From contig NZ_LWDV01000009.1 of NCBI RefSeq assembly GCF_001693735.1, positions 1 to 64,000 of the forward strand: a stretch of 64,000 nucleotides of DNA, given 5' to 3'. Below are positions 34,267 to 43,453 of the stretch, one piece after another. Each line of letters begins with the position of its first letter. The first letter of the stretch is position 1. This DNA is from Orenia metallireducens. GTDB taxonomy: Bacteria > Bacillota > Halanaerobiia > Halobacteroidales > Halobacteroidaceae. Under the pieces are notes generated by a model, which made no database searches, was not told the DNA's origin, and saw nothing but the letters and a program-made list of their open reading frames with translations. A program made the translations under genes and the position numbers.

Positions 34267-36426
34267 ATGAATAGATTATTTTCTAAGAAGGGATTTGCTG
34301 TACTAATATTTTTAGTAATTGGCTTAGTAGCTGTGGTAGGATGTAATGGTAATGAGGTTAAAGGAGATATGTCTAAATTGACAGTAAGCATTACTGATGT
34401 TGATTCCGCAGATAGCCTAACAGCTACTGTAAAGATTTTAAAGGGTGGTAAAGAGGTAGGAAATAAAGAAGGAAGTAATGTACAATTTAATTTAGCGCAG
34501 GGCAACTATACAGTTGAGGTTATTGATGAGGCTTATGAAAGATGGACAAAGGATATATCTATAATAACTGATTCAATATTAGATGCTAAATTAAATGCCC
34601 TTAATCTAGTGGGCAATGGTACTTTTGATCAAGCATTATCAGATGCAGTACCAGCTGATGGTAGTGGAGACCTTCCTCAAGGAAGCGTAGACACAGAAGG
34701 TAGTTGGATCTATTTCCAAGGTGCTGGTGGCTCTGGCAATGCTACTATACAGGATGGAGCTATTAAAGTTGATGTAAGCCAAAATGATGCAGGATATTCT
34801 GTACAATTATTACAAGGTCCACTTACTTTAACTAGAGGAAGTAAGTATAAGGTTCAATTTAAGGCTAAAGCTAGTTCTGAGATGGATTTAACTGTTAAGG
34901 TTGGTGGAGTAGCAGATGCAAATTGGGGAGCTTATCTTCAAAAAAATGAAAGCTTAACAAGTGAATGGACTACTTATGAATTAAACTTCACAATGGAAAC
35001 AGAGACAAATAAGAATAGCCGGTTTGAGTTCTGGCTACTAAATCCTGGAACCTACTATATAGATGATGTTAGTTTAATTAAGACTGGGGAAGTAGAACTA
35101 GTAGATGAGGGGTCATTGACTGAAGCAGATGAAGATAAGGTAGAGAATTGGAAACTTGTTAAAGAGTATAGTTTTGATTCTAAGGTAGACTTAGCTGATT
35201 GGAGATTTGAAGTAGGAAATGGTCAGGCTAAGGGTATCCCAGGCTGGGGTAATGCTGAATTAGAGTATTATACTGATGGTGAAAATGCAGAGATAGTAGA
35301 TGGTAAATTAGTACTTACAGCTAAAGAAGAGAAAAGAAGCGATGAGTATGGAACTTATAACTATACTTCTACAAGAATGATTACTCAAGATAAGTTTGAA
35401 TTTACTTATGGTAGAGTGGAAATTAGAGCTAAACTTCCAGAAGGGCAAGGAATCTGGCCAGCTATTTGGATGTTAGGTGCTGATATAGCTGAGAACCCGT
35501 GGCCAGACTGTGGTGAGATTGATATTATGGAGTTAGTTGGTTATGAACCATCAACTGTTCATGGAACAATTCATGGTTCAGGACCGAGTAAAGGTAGTGC
35601 CTATACTTTAGAAGAAGGCAAATTCTCTGATGATTTCCATGAGTTTGCTTTAGAGTGGGATGAAGATGAGATTGAATGGTATGTAGATGATACTTTATAC
35701 CATGTAGCCAATGCAGCAGAAGTAGGAAGCACTTGGGTATTTGATCATCCATTCTTTCTAATCTTAAATATTGCTGTTGGTGGAAATTGGCCAGGTAACC
35801 CTGATGCTAGTACAAGATTCCCACAAACTATGGAGATAGACTATATTAAGATTTTTGAAGATACAAATTCAGAGTCAATTACTGGTCAAGAAGTATGGAA
35901 TAGTGAATATGAAGATAACTACGATGGAAATCATAGTTCAGAAGAACCTAATGCTACTTCAGTTAAAGCAGGTGTAATTGTTAATGGTAGCTTTGACAAT
36001 GAAATTGCCGATAAATTAGGTGTTTTAGGCAACTGGTATGTATGGTCTGGTGAAGGTGGAGCAGTCAGTGACTATGGTGTAGAAGATGGTGAGTTCAAGA
36101 TTGATGTTACTGCTCTTGGAGGTCAGACTTGGGCAATTCAATTTGTACAAAATTTAAAGTTAGATAAAGGAGATTATAAAGTCTCTTTTAAAGCAAGAGC
36201 AGAAGATGATAGAGATATAATAGTGATGGTACAAGAAGATGGAGGGGCATGGACTGTCTATGGTGAAACGAAGCCAACTTTAACTAGTGATATGACAGAG
36301 TATAGTTTCGATGTATCAATGAGTAGAGATGATAGTCCAAAATTAGTCTTCAGCTTAGGAAAGACTGAAGATGGAAGACCAACTACGATTTATATTGATG
36401 ATGTAAGTATTGAAGAAGTTAATTAA
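34267..36426 (+). CDS. GH16 endo-beta-1,3-glucanase (laminarinase), lipoprotein with flanking carbohydrate-binding modules
   Basis: A 719-residue lipoprotein (lipobox V-V-G-C at 23-26). Order: PEGA-like domain (about 35-110), CBM4-type module (about 115-275), GH16 catalytic domain (about 294-535) with E-I-D-I-M-E (nucleophile Glu417, Asp419, acid/base Glu422), a short linker, and a second CBM4-type module (about 565-719) ending Y-I-D-D-V-S-I like the first. The motif without the beta-bulge residues of lichenases plus W-P-A-I-W-M-L fits laminarinase. It is probably surface- or periplasm-anchored and is the initial depolymerase of the locus. Its ribosome binding site lies in a hairpin. Confidence 0.94.
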   Translation: MNRLFSKKGFAVLIFLVIGLVAVVGCNGNEVKGDMSKLTVSITDVDSADSLTATVKILKGGKEVGNKEGSNVQFNLAQGNYTVEVIDEAYERWTKDISIITDSILDAKLNALNLVGNGTFDQALSDAVPADGSGDLPQGSVDTEGSWIYFQGAGGSGNATIQDGAIKVDVSQNDAGYSVQLLQGPLTLTRGSKYKVQFKAKASSEMDLTVKVGGVADANWGAYLQKNESLTSEWTTYELNFTMETETNKNSRFEFWLLNPGTYYIDDVSLIKTGEVELVDEGSLTEADEDKVENWKLVKEYSFDSKVDLADWRFEVGNGQAKGIPGWGNAELEYYTDGENAEIVDGKLVLTAKEEKRSDEYGTYNYTSTRMITQDKFEFTYGRVEIRAKLPEGQGIWPAIWMLGADIAENPWPDCGEIDIMELVGYEPSTVHGTIHGSGPSKGSAYTLEEGKFSDDFHEFALEWDEDEIEWYVDDTLYHVANAAEVGSTWVFDHPFFLILNIAVGGNWPGNPDASTRFPQTMEIDYIKIFEDTNSESITGQEVWNSEYEDNYDGNHSSEEPNATSVKAGVIVNGSFDNEIADKLGVLGNWYVWSGEGGAVSDYGVEDGEFKIDVTALGGQTWAIQFVQNLKLDKGDYKVSFKARAEDDRDIIVMVQEDGGAWTVYGETKPTLTSDMTEYSFDVSMSRDDSPKLVFSLGKTEDGRPTTIYIDDVSIEEVN

Positions 36427-36614
36427 TAAGGTTTATTTATAGATATAAGTTAGTGTAACTAGGAGAGAATAAAGACCTACAATAGACTCTATTATAGAGT
36501 TACAAGTATACTAAGATGGTTTTTAGAATAAATAAAAAAGATTAAAATTTTCCAGTGTTTTAATCGAAGATGTAAGGAAGTTTTTAAAGTTGTTGTTTTA
36601 CCCCTTAAAGATAG

Positions 36615-36650
36615 ATAAGAGAAAGAGATTGATCTCTTTCTCTTATTAAA
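36615..36650 (+). terminator. Hairpin after the GH16 gene
   Basis: ATAAGAGAAAGAGAT (36615-36629) and ATCTCTTTCTCTTAT (36632-36646) are perfect 15-base arms. The U-tract is weak (TAAATAATG), but it lies about 190 bases after the operon end. Confidence 0.6.
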
Positions 36651-36857
36651 TAATGACTAATGATGGTTATGAGATAAATTTATTATATGGACTAATTTTA
36701 TTAATTCTTATTTGACATATATAGATTTGTGAACCTAAAATGAAATTTATCCAATATAGTATCTAGAACATATAACTTTTGTCTATAACTTAATATAATT
36801 ATAAAACTTTTATAGAAATATTAATACTGGAAAATTTCAGTCTAAAGTCACGAACCT

Positions 36858-36882
36858 ATATAGATAAACAACTCTAAAAAGA
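36858..36882 (+). repeat. Dispersed repeat copy A
   Basis: TAGATAAACAACT followed by a single variable base and TAAAAAGAAAT also occurs at 42610-42634. Both copies are followed by degenerate ACACAGATT or GACGCAGACT sequence. Confidence 0.5.
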
Positions 36883-37582
36883 AATATAAGAAATACTTTG
36901 CTACAAATTTACACAGATTAACACCAATTAAAATTAATAAAGACAGTAATTGATGAAAGATCAAAGAATTTAGCTAGTTATAATTAATGATCTTAATAAA
37001 CTATATGATTGCTTTTTGTATTTTTAATTTATATGTTAGCTATATTAATCCGTGATTAATAATTTTTTGGATTTGTTTCATTTTAGACTTTGGTGTCTAT
37101 AGATTAATTTGAATCTAAAATATTTATTTGTTAACTAAGTTTTCTTTAATTTAATTCCTATAGATATAAAAAGGGAGGAGAGTCCCTAACTCTTCTCTCA
37201 AAAAACAAAATTATTTTGATTAGACCTTTAAATAAATTGCCACAATCTCTTTTCTGATCTTAATATTCAAACTCTTAAATTTAAAGATTTATATTTAATC
37301 ATAATTAATCTTTATGAATAAAGGTATCTGATTAATTGTTATCTTGTTATAATCTTCCTTATATATTGATATTCCCTTTCTTATTTATTTTTTAACCTAT
37401 TAAAAAGTTTATCGGTATTTTTATAGTTGCTATTAGGTATCATTGTCTTATAGATTTCTAGTTAAAATCTTTGATAATATAGAAAGATTGCAGAATCCTT
37501 TAGAGTAATGAATGATTATGATTGATATTAAGTAGATGGAGAAGTTAAATATTATATCTAATTGGGAAGGGATGTGATAGTA

Positions 37583-39226
37583 ATGAAGATTTTTAACTTT
37601 TTAAAGTCGGTTGATATGATTTCAAAGTTAAATTCTAATAAGGGCTTTAAAATTGCTTTTATAGCAAAGCTAACTGTTAATAAGCAGTTTAAGGTTGGGT
37701 TTGTATCATTATTATTAATTATGCTCATTGTTGGCTTTTTTGTAGTCTCCAATACAAATCAGATGAAAAAAGATATTGAGTTCTTAAATTCTAAACTGGT
37801 TCCTGCAGTAAAAATAGTAACTAATGTTGATAGTGGATTATCCAAAGAGCTTAAGAGGATTTATGGAGAAGAGGCAGGATTATCTTTTTCAGATTCTGAA
37901 GGTATTACAGATCAAAAGCGTTTTGCTCAGATAGGAAAGAATATAGAAAGATTAAAAGAATATATACAAGATGAAAAAGTATTAAAAGCCTTAAATGTTT
38001 TACAGAGTTATAATAATAATTTTGCAGCATTGAATAAAGAACGGAAAGATAGTACAGGAATGATAAGAAATATGGTTTTGGAAGATCTAAGTATATTAGA
38101 GAATAATATCAGTACAGTTAATGAACATTTAAAAGAGTATAATTGGAATCGGTTATATAAGACTTTTGATCAAGTTATTAAGCAAATTGAAGATAATAGA
38201 CAGAAGGTAATAATCTTTAATCTTATAGGGATGGTAATTACTTTTGTTTTAGGTTTAACTATCAATAAAGCTATTAATAAGGTTACTAATAAGATTAAGG
38301 ATGAGACGTATCAAGCTGCTAATAAGGCAGAAGCAGTGAGTAATTCTGCTGAAGATATGAAGTTTATTGCTGATAAGTTAGAGGATAAAGTGACCAAAAG
38401 CTATGAAGTAATTCAAAATCTTATGTCTGGAAATAATGAGATATCAGAAGCTGTAGAGGAAGTAGCTATAGCTATTAGAGAGGTAGCAACGGGAATTACA
38501 GAATTATCAGAGAAAGCAGAGTTTATCTCTTTATCTGGAAAGAGTACTTATGATACTATACAAGTTACTAATCAAAGAATTAAATCAGGAGCAGAGATTG
38601 TCAATAGAGCATCAGATGTTATGGGAGATTTGAAGATTAGTGTAAGTAAGATTAATAAGATTTCAGATAAGATTATGAAAATAACAGATCAAACGAATTT
38701 ATTGGCTTTAAATGCTGCAATTGAAGCAGCTAGAGCAGGAGATGCTGGTCGAGGTTTTGCGGTAGTAGCAGAAGAGATTAAGGATTTAGCTGATGAAAGT
38801 ATGGAAGCAACTAAAGAGGTAAAGAAAATGACCAATGAAATAGAGGATGTTGTAAAGATAGTAGTAAATATGATGTCAAAGTCTAGTGACAAAGATGATA
38901 ATGTAGTCAATATTTTCAATGATATTAATAATTTGGTTACTGATATTACTAATAGAATGGGGGAGGTTACTGACTCTGCTCAAGACCAAGCTAGTGCTAG
39001 TGAACAGATGAGTTCTTGGGTTGAACAAATCTCTGCCTCAAGTGAAGAGGTATCTAGTCAAACTCAGGAGGCGTTAGTTTCTGTACAGCAAATGGGTGGA
39101 ATAATCAAGGAGTTAACCAATGCAAACACAGAATTATATTTTAAGATTAAAGAACAGGCTAAAATATCTAAAGAACAGCTGTATTTAATCAATAATGTGG
39201 TAGAAGCCAATTATGATTTAAAATAA
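37583..39226 (+). CDS. Methyl-accepting chemotaxis protein
   Basis: A 547-residue chemoreceptor. A membrane segment lies near residues 44-65 and a second near 215-235, enclosing an extracytoplasmic helical sensor. The C-terminal signalling domain has the hairpin tip [25 protein letters not shown] (about 370). No canonical HAMP with a D-E-I-G signature is visible after TM2. Start choice: GGAAGGG (37565-37571) precedes ATG 37583; TTG 37562 overlaps that site. Placed inside the glucan locus, it may direct movement towards glucan or its products, but the ligand is unknown. Confidence 0.92.
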   Translation: MKIFNFLKSVDMISKLNSNKGFKIAFIAKLTVNKQFKVGFVSLLLIMLIVGFFVVSNTNQMKKDIEFLNSKLVPAVKIVTNVDSGLSKELKRIYGEEAGLSFSDSEGITDQKRFAQIGKNIERLKEYIQDEKVLKALNVLQSYNNNFAALNKERKDSTGMIRNMVLEDLSILENNISTVNEHLKEYNWNRLYKTFDQVIKQIEDNRQKVIIFNLIGMVITFVLGLTINKAINKVTNKIKDETYQAANKAEAVSNSAEDMKFIADKLEDKVTKSYEVIQNLMSGNNEISEAVEEVAIAIREVATGITELSEKAEFISLSGKSTYDTIQVTNQRIKSGAEIVNRASDVMGDLKISVSKINKISDKIMKITDQTNLLALNAAIEAARAGDAGRGFAVVAEEIKDLADESMEATKEVKKMTNEIEDVVKIVVNMMSKSSDKDDNVVNIFNDINNLVTDITNRMGEVTDSAQDQASASEQMSSWVEQISASSEEVSSQTQEALVSVQQMGGIIKELTNANTELYFKIKEQAKISKEQLYLINNVVEANYDLK

Positions 39227-39273
39227 TAGATTAAGGAAAGTGTTGGTGAAGAGATGGTGTATGGTAAAAAAAG

Positions 39274-41112
39274 ATGCATCTTTTTTTTAGTTTAACTTTG
39301 ATTTTAATTACTTTAATTATAGGGTGTAGGAATAATGATGAATTAACTTTAGAGAAGAGCATTTATAGCGACCCTAATATTGAAATTGAAGCTAGAGTGG
39401 ATGATTTACTCAGCAAAATGACCTTAGAAGAGAAGATAGGGCAGATGGTTCAAGCTGAGAGAAATGGAATTGAAGAAGGAGATATAAAGAAATATAAGCT
39501 TGGGTCACTTTTAAGTGGAGGTGGGTCAGTTCCAAAAGGGAATACACCTAAAGCTTGGGTAGATATGTATAATAAGTTCCAAGCTGAAGCATTAAGTACT
39601 AGACTGACTATTCCTCTGGTCTATGGAGTGGATGCAGTTCATGGACATAATAATGTTAAAGGGGCAACTATCTTTCCTCATAATATTGGATTAGGTGCTA
39701 CTTTTGATGCTGACTTGGTAGAAAGGGTTGCCCAGATAACTGCTAAAGAGGTTGCAGCTACTGGTCTAGATTGGGACTTTGCACCTTGTGTTGCTGTTTC
39801 TCGTGATGAACGATGGGGGAGAGCCTATGAAAGTTTTGGAGAATCACCAGAATTACAAGAGCTTTTAGCAGGAGCCTATATAAGAGGATTACAAGGTCCA
39901 AATGCTGAGATGGGTGGGAAGTATGTTATTGCAACAGCCAAACACTTTATTGGTGATGGTGGAACTGATTGGGGCACAGGTGATGCGGGTTATATAATTG
40001 ATAGAGGAGATCTAACCATTGATGAAAAGAGTTTACGAGCAATTCATCTGCCTGGCTATATTAAAGCTATCGAAGAGAATGTAGGAACGATAATGGCTTC
40101 TTTTAGTAGCTATCAGGGTAAGAAAATGCATGCTCATAAGTATCTATTAACGGATTTATTAAAAGGTGAGCTTGGTTTTGAAGGATATATTATCTCTGAC
40201 TGGGAAGCTATGAATGAAATCGCTGCTCCTACTTATTATGATAAGATAGTCAAGTCAGTAAATGCTGGTGTTGATATGTTTATGGAGCCCTATAGATGGA
40301 AAGAGCTTATTGATGTTATGAAGAAGGCAGTTGATAATGGAGATGTGAGTATAGCAAGAGTTGATGATGCTGTCAGAAGGATTTTAAGAATTAAGTTTAA
40401 AGCTGGTTTATTCGAGAATCCATTGGCAGATAGTGAAGTATTAAATGAAGGTAGCTTTGGTTCCAAGGAGCATAGAGAGATAGCTAGAGAGGCTGTCAGA
40501 AAATCACTAGTTCTACTAAAGAATAAGGGTAATATATTACCTTTAACTAAAGATTATAAGGTTTATGTATCAGGTTCTAATGCTGATGATATAGGTAATC
40601 AATCAGGAGGTTTGACTATTGAGTGGCAAGGTAGAAGTGGTAATATTACTTCTGGAACTACAATCTTAGATGGTATAAAAGAAGCGATTAAAGGTCATGG
40701 AGAAGTGGTAGATGATATAAGTAAAGCAGATGTAGCTATAGCTGTAATTGGGGAAAGACCTTATGCTGAAGGCAAGGGAGATGATGGAGAGTTATCCCTT
40801 GGCTATCAAGATCTTCTTACTCTGCAAGAAATCAAGGAATCAGGAAAACCTGTAGTAGTGATTATGGTATCAGGTAGACCATTAATCATTAGTGATTATA
40901 TTGATGACTGGGATGCCTTTGTGGTAGCCTGGTTGCCAGGAAGTGAAGGCCAAGGGGTAGCTGATCTAATCTTTGGCGATTATAATTTCACAGGTAAATT
41001 ACCTGTATCTTGGCCAAGAAGTATTGATCAACTCCCTATTAATATAAATGATAAAGATTATAATCCATTATTTGAATATGGGTATGGATTAGAGATGGAT
41101 TTAGAAGATTAA
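39274..41112 (+). CDS. GH3 beta-glucosidase lipoprotein, 5' end possibly frameshifted
   Basis: A 612-residue GH3 glycoside hydrolase. Early residues form a hydrophobic segment ending L-I-I-G-C, a lipobox. The family regions L-S-K-M-T-L-E-E-K-I-G-Q-M, V-D-A-V-H-G, K-H-F-I-G-D-G, the nucleophile Asp309 in I-I-S-D-W-E, and the GH3 C-terminal domain are intact. It would cut short beta-glucans to glucose outside the cytoplasm. The start is odd: ATG 39274 lacks a ribosome binding site and a basic n-region, an in-frame stop sits at 39265, and a run of eight T follows at 39281-39288. Upstream ATGs at 39254 and 39261 encode Lys/Arg-rich beginnings that would join this frame by one T more or less. Confidence 0.88.
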   Translation: MHLFFSLTLILITLIIGCRNNDELTLEKSIYSDPNIEIEARVDDLLSKMTLEEKIGQMVQAERNGIEEGDIKKYKLGSLLSGGGSVPKGNTPKAWVDMYNKFQAEALSTRLTIPLVYGVDAVHGHNNVKGATIFPHNIGLGATFDADLVERVAQITAKEVAATGLDWDFAPCVAVSRDERWGRAYESFGESPELQELLAGAYIRGLQGPNAEMGGKYVIATAKHFIGDGGTDWGTGDAGYIIDRGDLTIDEKSLRAIHLPGYIKAIEENVGTIMASFSSYQGKKMHAHKYLLTDLLKGELGFEGYIISDWEAMNEIAAPTYYDKIVKSVNAGVDMFMEPYRWKELIDVMKKAVDNGDVSIARVDDAVRRILRIKFKAGLFENPLADSEVLNEGSFGSKEHREIAREAVRKSLVLLKNKGNILPLTKDYKVYVSGSNADDIGNQSGGLTIEWQGRSGNITSGTTILDGIKEAIKGHGEVVDDISKADVAIAVIGERPYAEGKGDDGELSLGYQDLLTLQEIKESGKPVVVIMVSGRPLIISDYIDDWDAFVVAWLPGSEGQGVADLIFGDYNFTGKLPVSWPRSIDQLPININDKDYNPLFEYGYGLEMDLED

Positions 41113-41164
41113 AGAGTAGTTTGATTAGGTGGGAATTGATAGTTTTTTATATTCTAGAAATTTT

Positions 41165-41209
41165 GATGATGGTAAAATATTGTTGATATTTTGCCATCAT
41201 TATTTTTTA
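41165..41209 (+). terminator. Intrinsic terminator after the GH3 gene
   Basis: GATGATGGTAAAATAT (41165-41180) pairs with ATATTTTGCCATCAT (41186-41200), with one mismatch at the outer end region and a 5-base loop, followed by TATTTTTT. Confidence 0.88.
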
Positions 41210-41252
41210 ACTATTTAATATACAATATATGTAAGGGGTGGTGAGATAGATT

Positions 41253-42578
41253 ATGAATGATTCTTTTATTCAAGTATCAGGAGAAGATTTAGTTTATCAA
41301 GGAGAAAAGATAAGGCTAAGAGGTTTTGGTTTAGGAACATGGATGAATATGGAGCACTTTATGACTGGATTACCCGGAAATGACCAACAAAAAAGAGCAG
41401 CCTTTGCTGAAGTATATGATCAGGATAAAGCAGAGGAACTATTTGATAAATATCTCAGTAATTTTATCACAGAGGATGATTTTATCTTTTTAAAGGAGCT
41501 AGGAATTAATCTTCTTAGGTTATCATTTAGCTATCGCCACTTTGAGGATGACCAAAGACCTGGAGAGTATAAGCAAGGTGCTTTTAAACATTTAGATAGG
41601 GTATTAAGTCTTTGTAAGAAGTATAATATTTATGCAATTTTAGATTTACATACTGCACCTGGAGGTCAGAATCCTGATTTTCATTCAGATAATAACTTAG
41701 GAGTCTCATATTTCTGGCAGAATGCTTCTTTACGTAAGAGGGTAGTGAACTTATGGAGATTTATAGCTGATTATTATAAGGATAATCGATATATTGCCGG
41801 CTATGACTTGCTTAATGAACCTGTATTTGTACCTGATGCTAAGGTCTTTAATGATTTTTTTGATCAAGTTATTGGAGCCATTAGGGAGGTTGATAATAAT
41901 CACATCTTATTTTTGGAAGGGGATAGTTGGGCTCAAGATTTTAGTAAGTTTGAGCTACCAAAGGATAAGCAGATTGCTTATTCATTCCATTTTTATCCTC
42001 AGTATTCATTAACAGAAGCTTATCCTGCTCCTGTAAAGGTCAAAGAGATAAAAGCTGACCTTGAAGGTTTAATAAATAGATTAAGAGAGAAGTTTCAAAG
42101 ACCACTATGGTGTGGTGAAACTGGTACTGTTTTCAGTAAATATGAAATTGCTTATGCCAAGAATTTAGTAAAGGTGACTTTAGATATATTAGAAGAGAAT
42201 AATGTATCTTGGACTTTATGGTCTTATAAGGATGCTCAGGCTATGGGGTTGGTTTATCCAAAAGATGAGACTTTATGGATGGGATTGGTTAAAAGTTGTA
42301 GTTGGAATCTAAAGGATGAAAAGGAGCAGTCTAAAGACGTCTTTAATTTCTTAGAAGAAAAAGGTTATGTAGAAGTAATGTCTGAAGAGATGAAGTTTAA
42401 ATTAGATTTTAGGTTAAGAGCTATGTTACAGGAGATTTATGTAGAACAGAAGCTAAAACCATTATTAAGTGATATTCCTTGGGGAGATATGGAATCTTAT
42501 CCAAAGTCTTTCTTATGGGAAAATTGTAGTTATTATGAGGAGATAGCTACTTTAGTTAAGAGATATACTTTTAAATAG
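41253..42578 (+). CDS. Glycoside hydrolase family 5, exo-beta-1,3-glucanase-like, cytoplasmic
   Basis: A 441-residue GH5 enzyme without a signal peptide. It starts with a strand and R-L-R-G-F-G-L-G-T-W, as in exo-1,3-glucanase-type GH5. It then shows L-D-L-H-T-A-P-G-G-Q, acid/base Glu189 in L-L-N-E-P and nucleophile Glu289 in W-C-G-E-T-G. A helical C-terminal extension of about 70 residues follows the barrel. It probably trims beta-1,3-linked oligosaccharides after import. Spaced from GH3 by a terminator, it appears to be its own transcript; no GntR operator is seen upstream. AAGGGGTGGTGAG precedes the ATG. Confidence 0.9.
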   Translation: MNDSFIQVSGEDLVYQGEKIRLRGFGLGTWMNMEHFMTGLPGNDQQKRAAFAEVYDQDKAEELFDKYLSNFITEDDFIFLKELGINLLRLSFSYRHFEDDQRPGEYKQGAFKHLDRVLSLCKKYNIYAILDLHTAPGGQNPDFHSDNNLGVSYFWQNASLRKRVVNLWRFIADYYKDNRYIAGYDLLNEPVFVPDAKVFNDFFDQVIGAIREVDNNHILFLEGDSWAQDFSKFELPKDKQIAYSFHFYPQYSLTEAYPAPVKVKEIKADLEGLINRLREKFQRPLWCGETGTVFSKYEIAYAKNLVKVTLDILEENNVSWTLWSYKDAQAMGLVYPKDETLWMGLVKSCSWNLKDEKEQSKDVFNFLEEKGYVEVMSEEMKFKLDFRLRAMLQEIYVEQKLKPLLSDIPWGDMESYPKSFLWENCSYYEEIATLVKRYTFK

Positions 42579-42806
42579 TTAAAGGATTGATTAGGAGAAT
42601 TTATGATATAGATAAACAACTATAAAAAGAAATTTAAAACCTTTTTAGACGCAGACTGAAATCTGACCAAAAGCAGGCTTTAACAAATTTAAACTTTTTA
42701 ATTTTTGGTTAGCTCTTAGTCTGAACTTAGTCTGTGAAAGTGAGTGTGGAGATGAATTTTGTCTTTAATTTGTTTCTAAATAAATTCAAATTTTTTTCAT
42801 GTTCTA
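42579..42806. repeat. Repeat-containing spacer after the GH5 gene
   Basis: Begins with dispersed repeat copy B (42610-42634, compare 36858-36882), followed by GACGCAGACTGAAATCTGACC and the complementary-looking TTAGTCTGAACTTAGTCTG (around 42716-42735), which suggests a degenerate palindromic element. No ORF is present. Confidence 0.45.
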
Positions 42807-43037
42807 TATATAGGTATAGGAATGGCAAACCTAATTAATATCTTCAATCTTGATACTATAGTAGTTGAAGGAGGAGTATCTTACTTTTAGGATTTACTTG
42901 AGGATAAAGTTATTTTGGAGATTAAAAGAAGAGCTATGGACTCTTTAGTAGATGATATTGAGATTATTACTGCCAAATTAGGTAGTGATGTAAAAGCAGT
43001 TGCTACTGCTTTAGCAGAGCTGAAATTATTAAATTAA
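42807..43037 (+). pseudogene. C-terminal remnant of a ROK-family sugar kinase
   Basis: In frame from 42810, the translation I-G-I-G-M-A-N-L-I-N-I-F-N-L-D-T-I-V-V-E-G-G-V-S, then a TAG stop (42888-42890), then D-L-L-E-D-K-V, I-K-R-R-A-M, V-D-D-I-E-I-I-T-A-K-L-G-S-D-V-K-A-V-A-T-A and TAA (43035-43037) matches the last 75 residues of ROK glucokinases (family pattern G-I-A-N-L-I-N-I-F-N-P-D-x-I-V-I-G-G-G-V). The N-terminal ATP and zinc regions are absent and a stop interrupts it, so it is a decayed fragment. A terminator follows. A glucokinase would fit a pathway releasing free glucose. Confidence 0.82.
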
Positions 43038-43094
43038 GTATTTGAATTATTATCTTATTTCTACTAGGTAACTCTATAATTATAAAATAATGAT

Positions 43095-43126
43095 AAAAAC
43101 AGGGGGAATTTCCCCTGTTTTTATTT
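43095..43126 (+). terminator. Intrinsic terminator after the ROK remnant
   Basis: AAAAACAGGGG (43095-43105) and CCCCTGTTTTT (43112-43122) form an 11-bp stem with a 6-base loop and following T residues. It probably belonged to the intact kinase gene. Confidence 0.9.
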
Positions 43127-43453
43127 TGAATAATGAAAGATAATTATCTTAAATGATCTTGGTAAAATGGGTGTAAAGGTTAATAATCTTAAAATAATAT
43201 GGTTTTTGTGAAATTATCTTAATTCTAAATAATTTAAGATTAAGAACAAGATGATATATTCTCTGATTAATTGCACTAAACTTTTATTGAACTAGTAGCT
43301 TTATCTTTATTAACATTTATTTTATAGTTTAACAAATTTATAAAAGTTATTGTCGCAAAGCAGGAAAAAATGTATTAATTAAAGAAATCTAATAGAGCAC
43401 ATTGGATAAAAAATCAGAATTATGTAAATTTATATAAATTTAGAGGGGATAAA
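43127..43453. other. Upstream region of the type II secretion operon
   Basis: AT-rich spacer of about 330 bases with no ORF. A GTCGCAAAGCAGG motif (around 43352-43364) resembles part of the c-di-GMP-I core, but the flanking stems are missing. AGAGGGG precedes the gspK start. Confidence 0.4.

Larger units (their letters stand above)
36427..37582. other. Long gene-free region between the GH16 and chemoreceptor genes
   Basis: 1.1 kb of AT-rich DNA with no credible ORF. It contains the hairpin at 36615-36646; a segment 36858-36882 nearly identical to 42610-42634 (TAGATAAACAACT.TAAAAAG); an ACACAGATTAACACC motif resembling the one at 15217; and a Lys/Ser-type hairpin around 37172-37200 (GGAGGAGAGT and ACTCTTCTCTC) that would read as a terminator on the minus strand. 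It looks like accumulated dispersed-repeat debris. Confidence 0.5.

Noticed and set aside
43340-43370. Possible second c-di-GMP riboswitch before gspK
   Set aside because: Only the GTCGCAAAGC string matches. The GGCAAAC element, GAAA tetraloop stem and P2 are absent.
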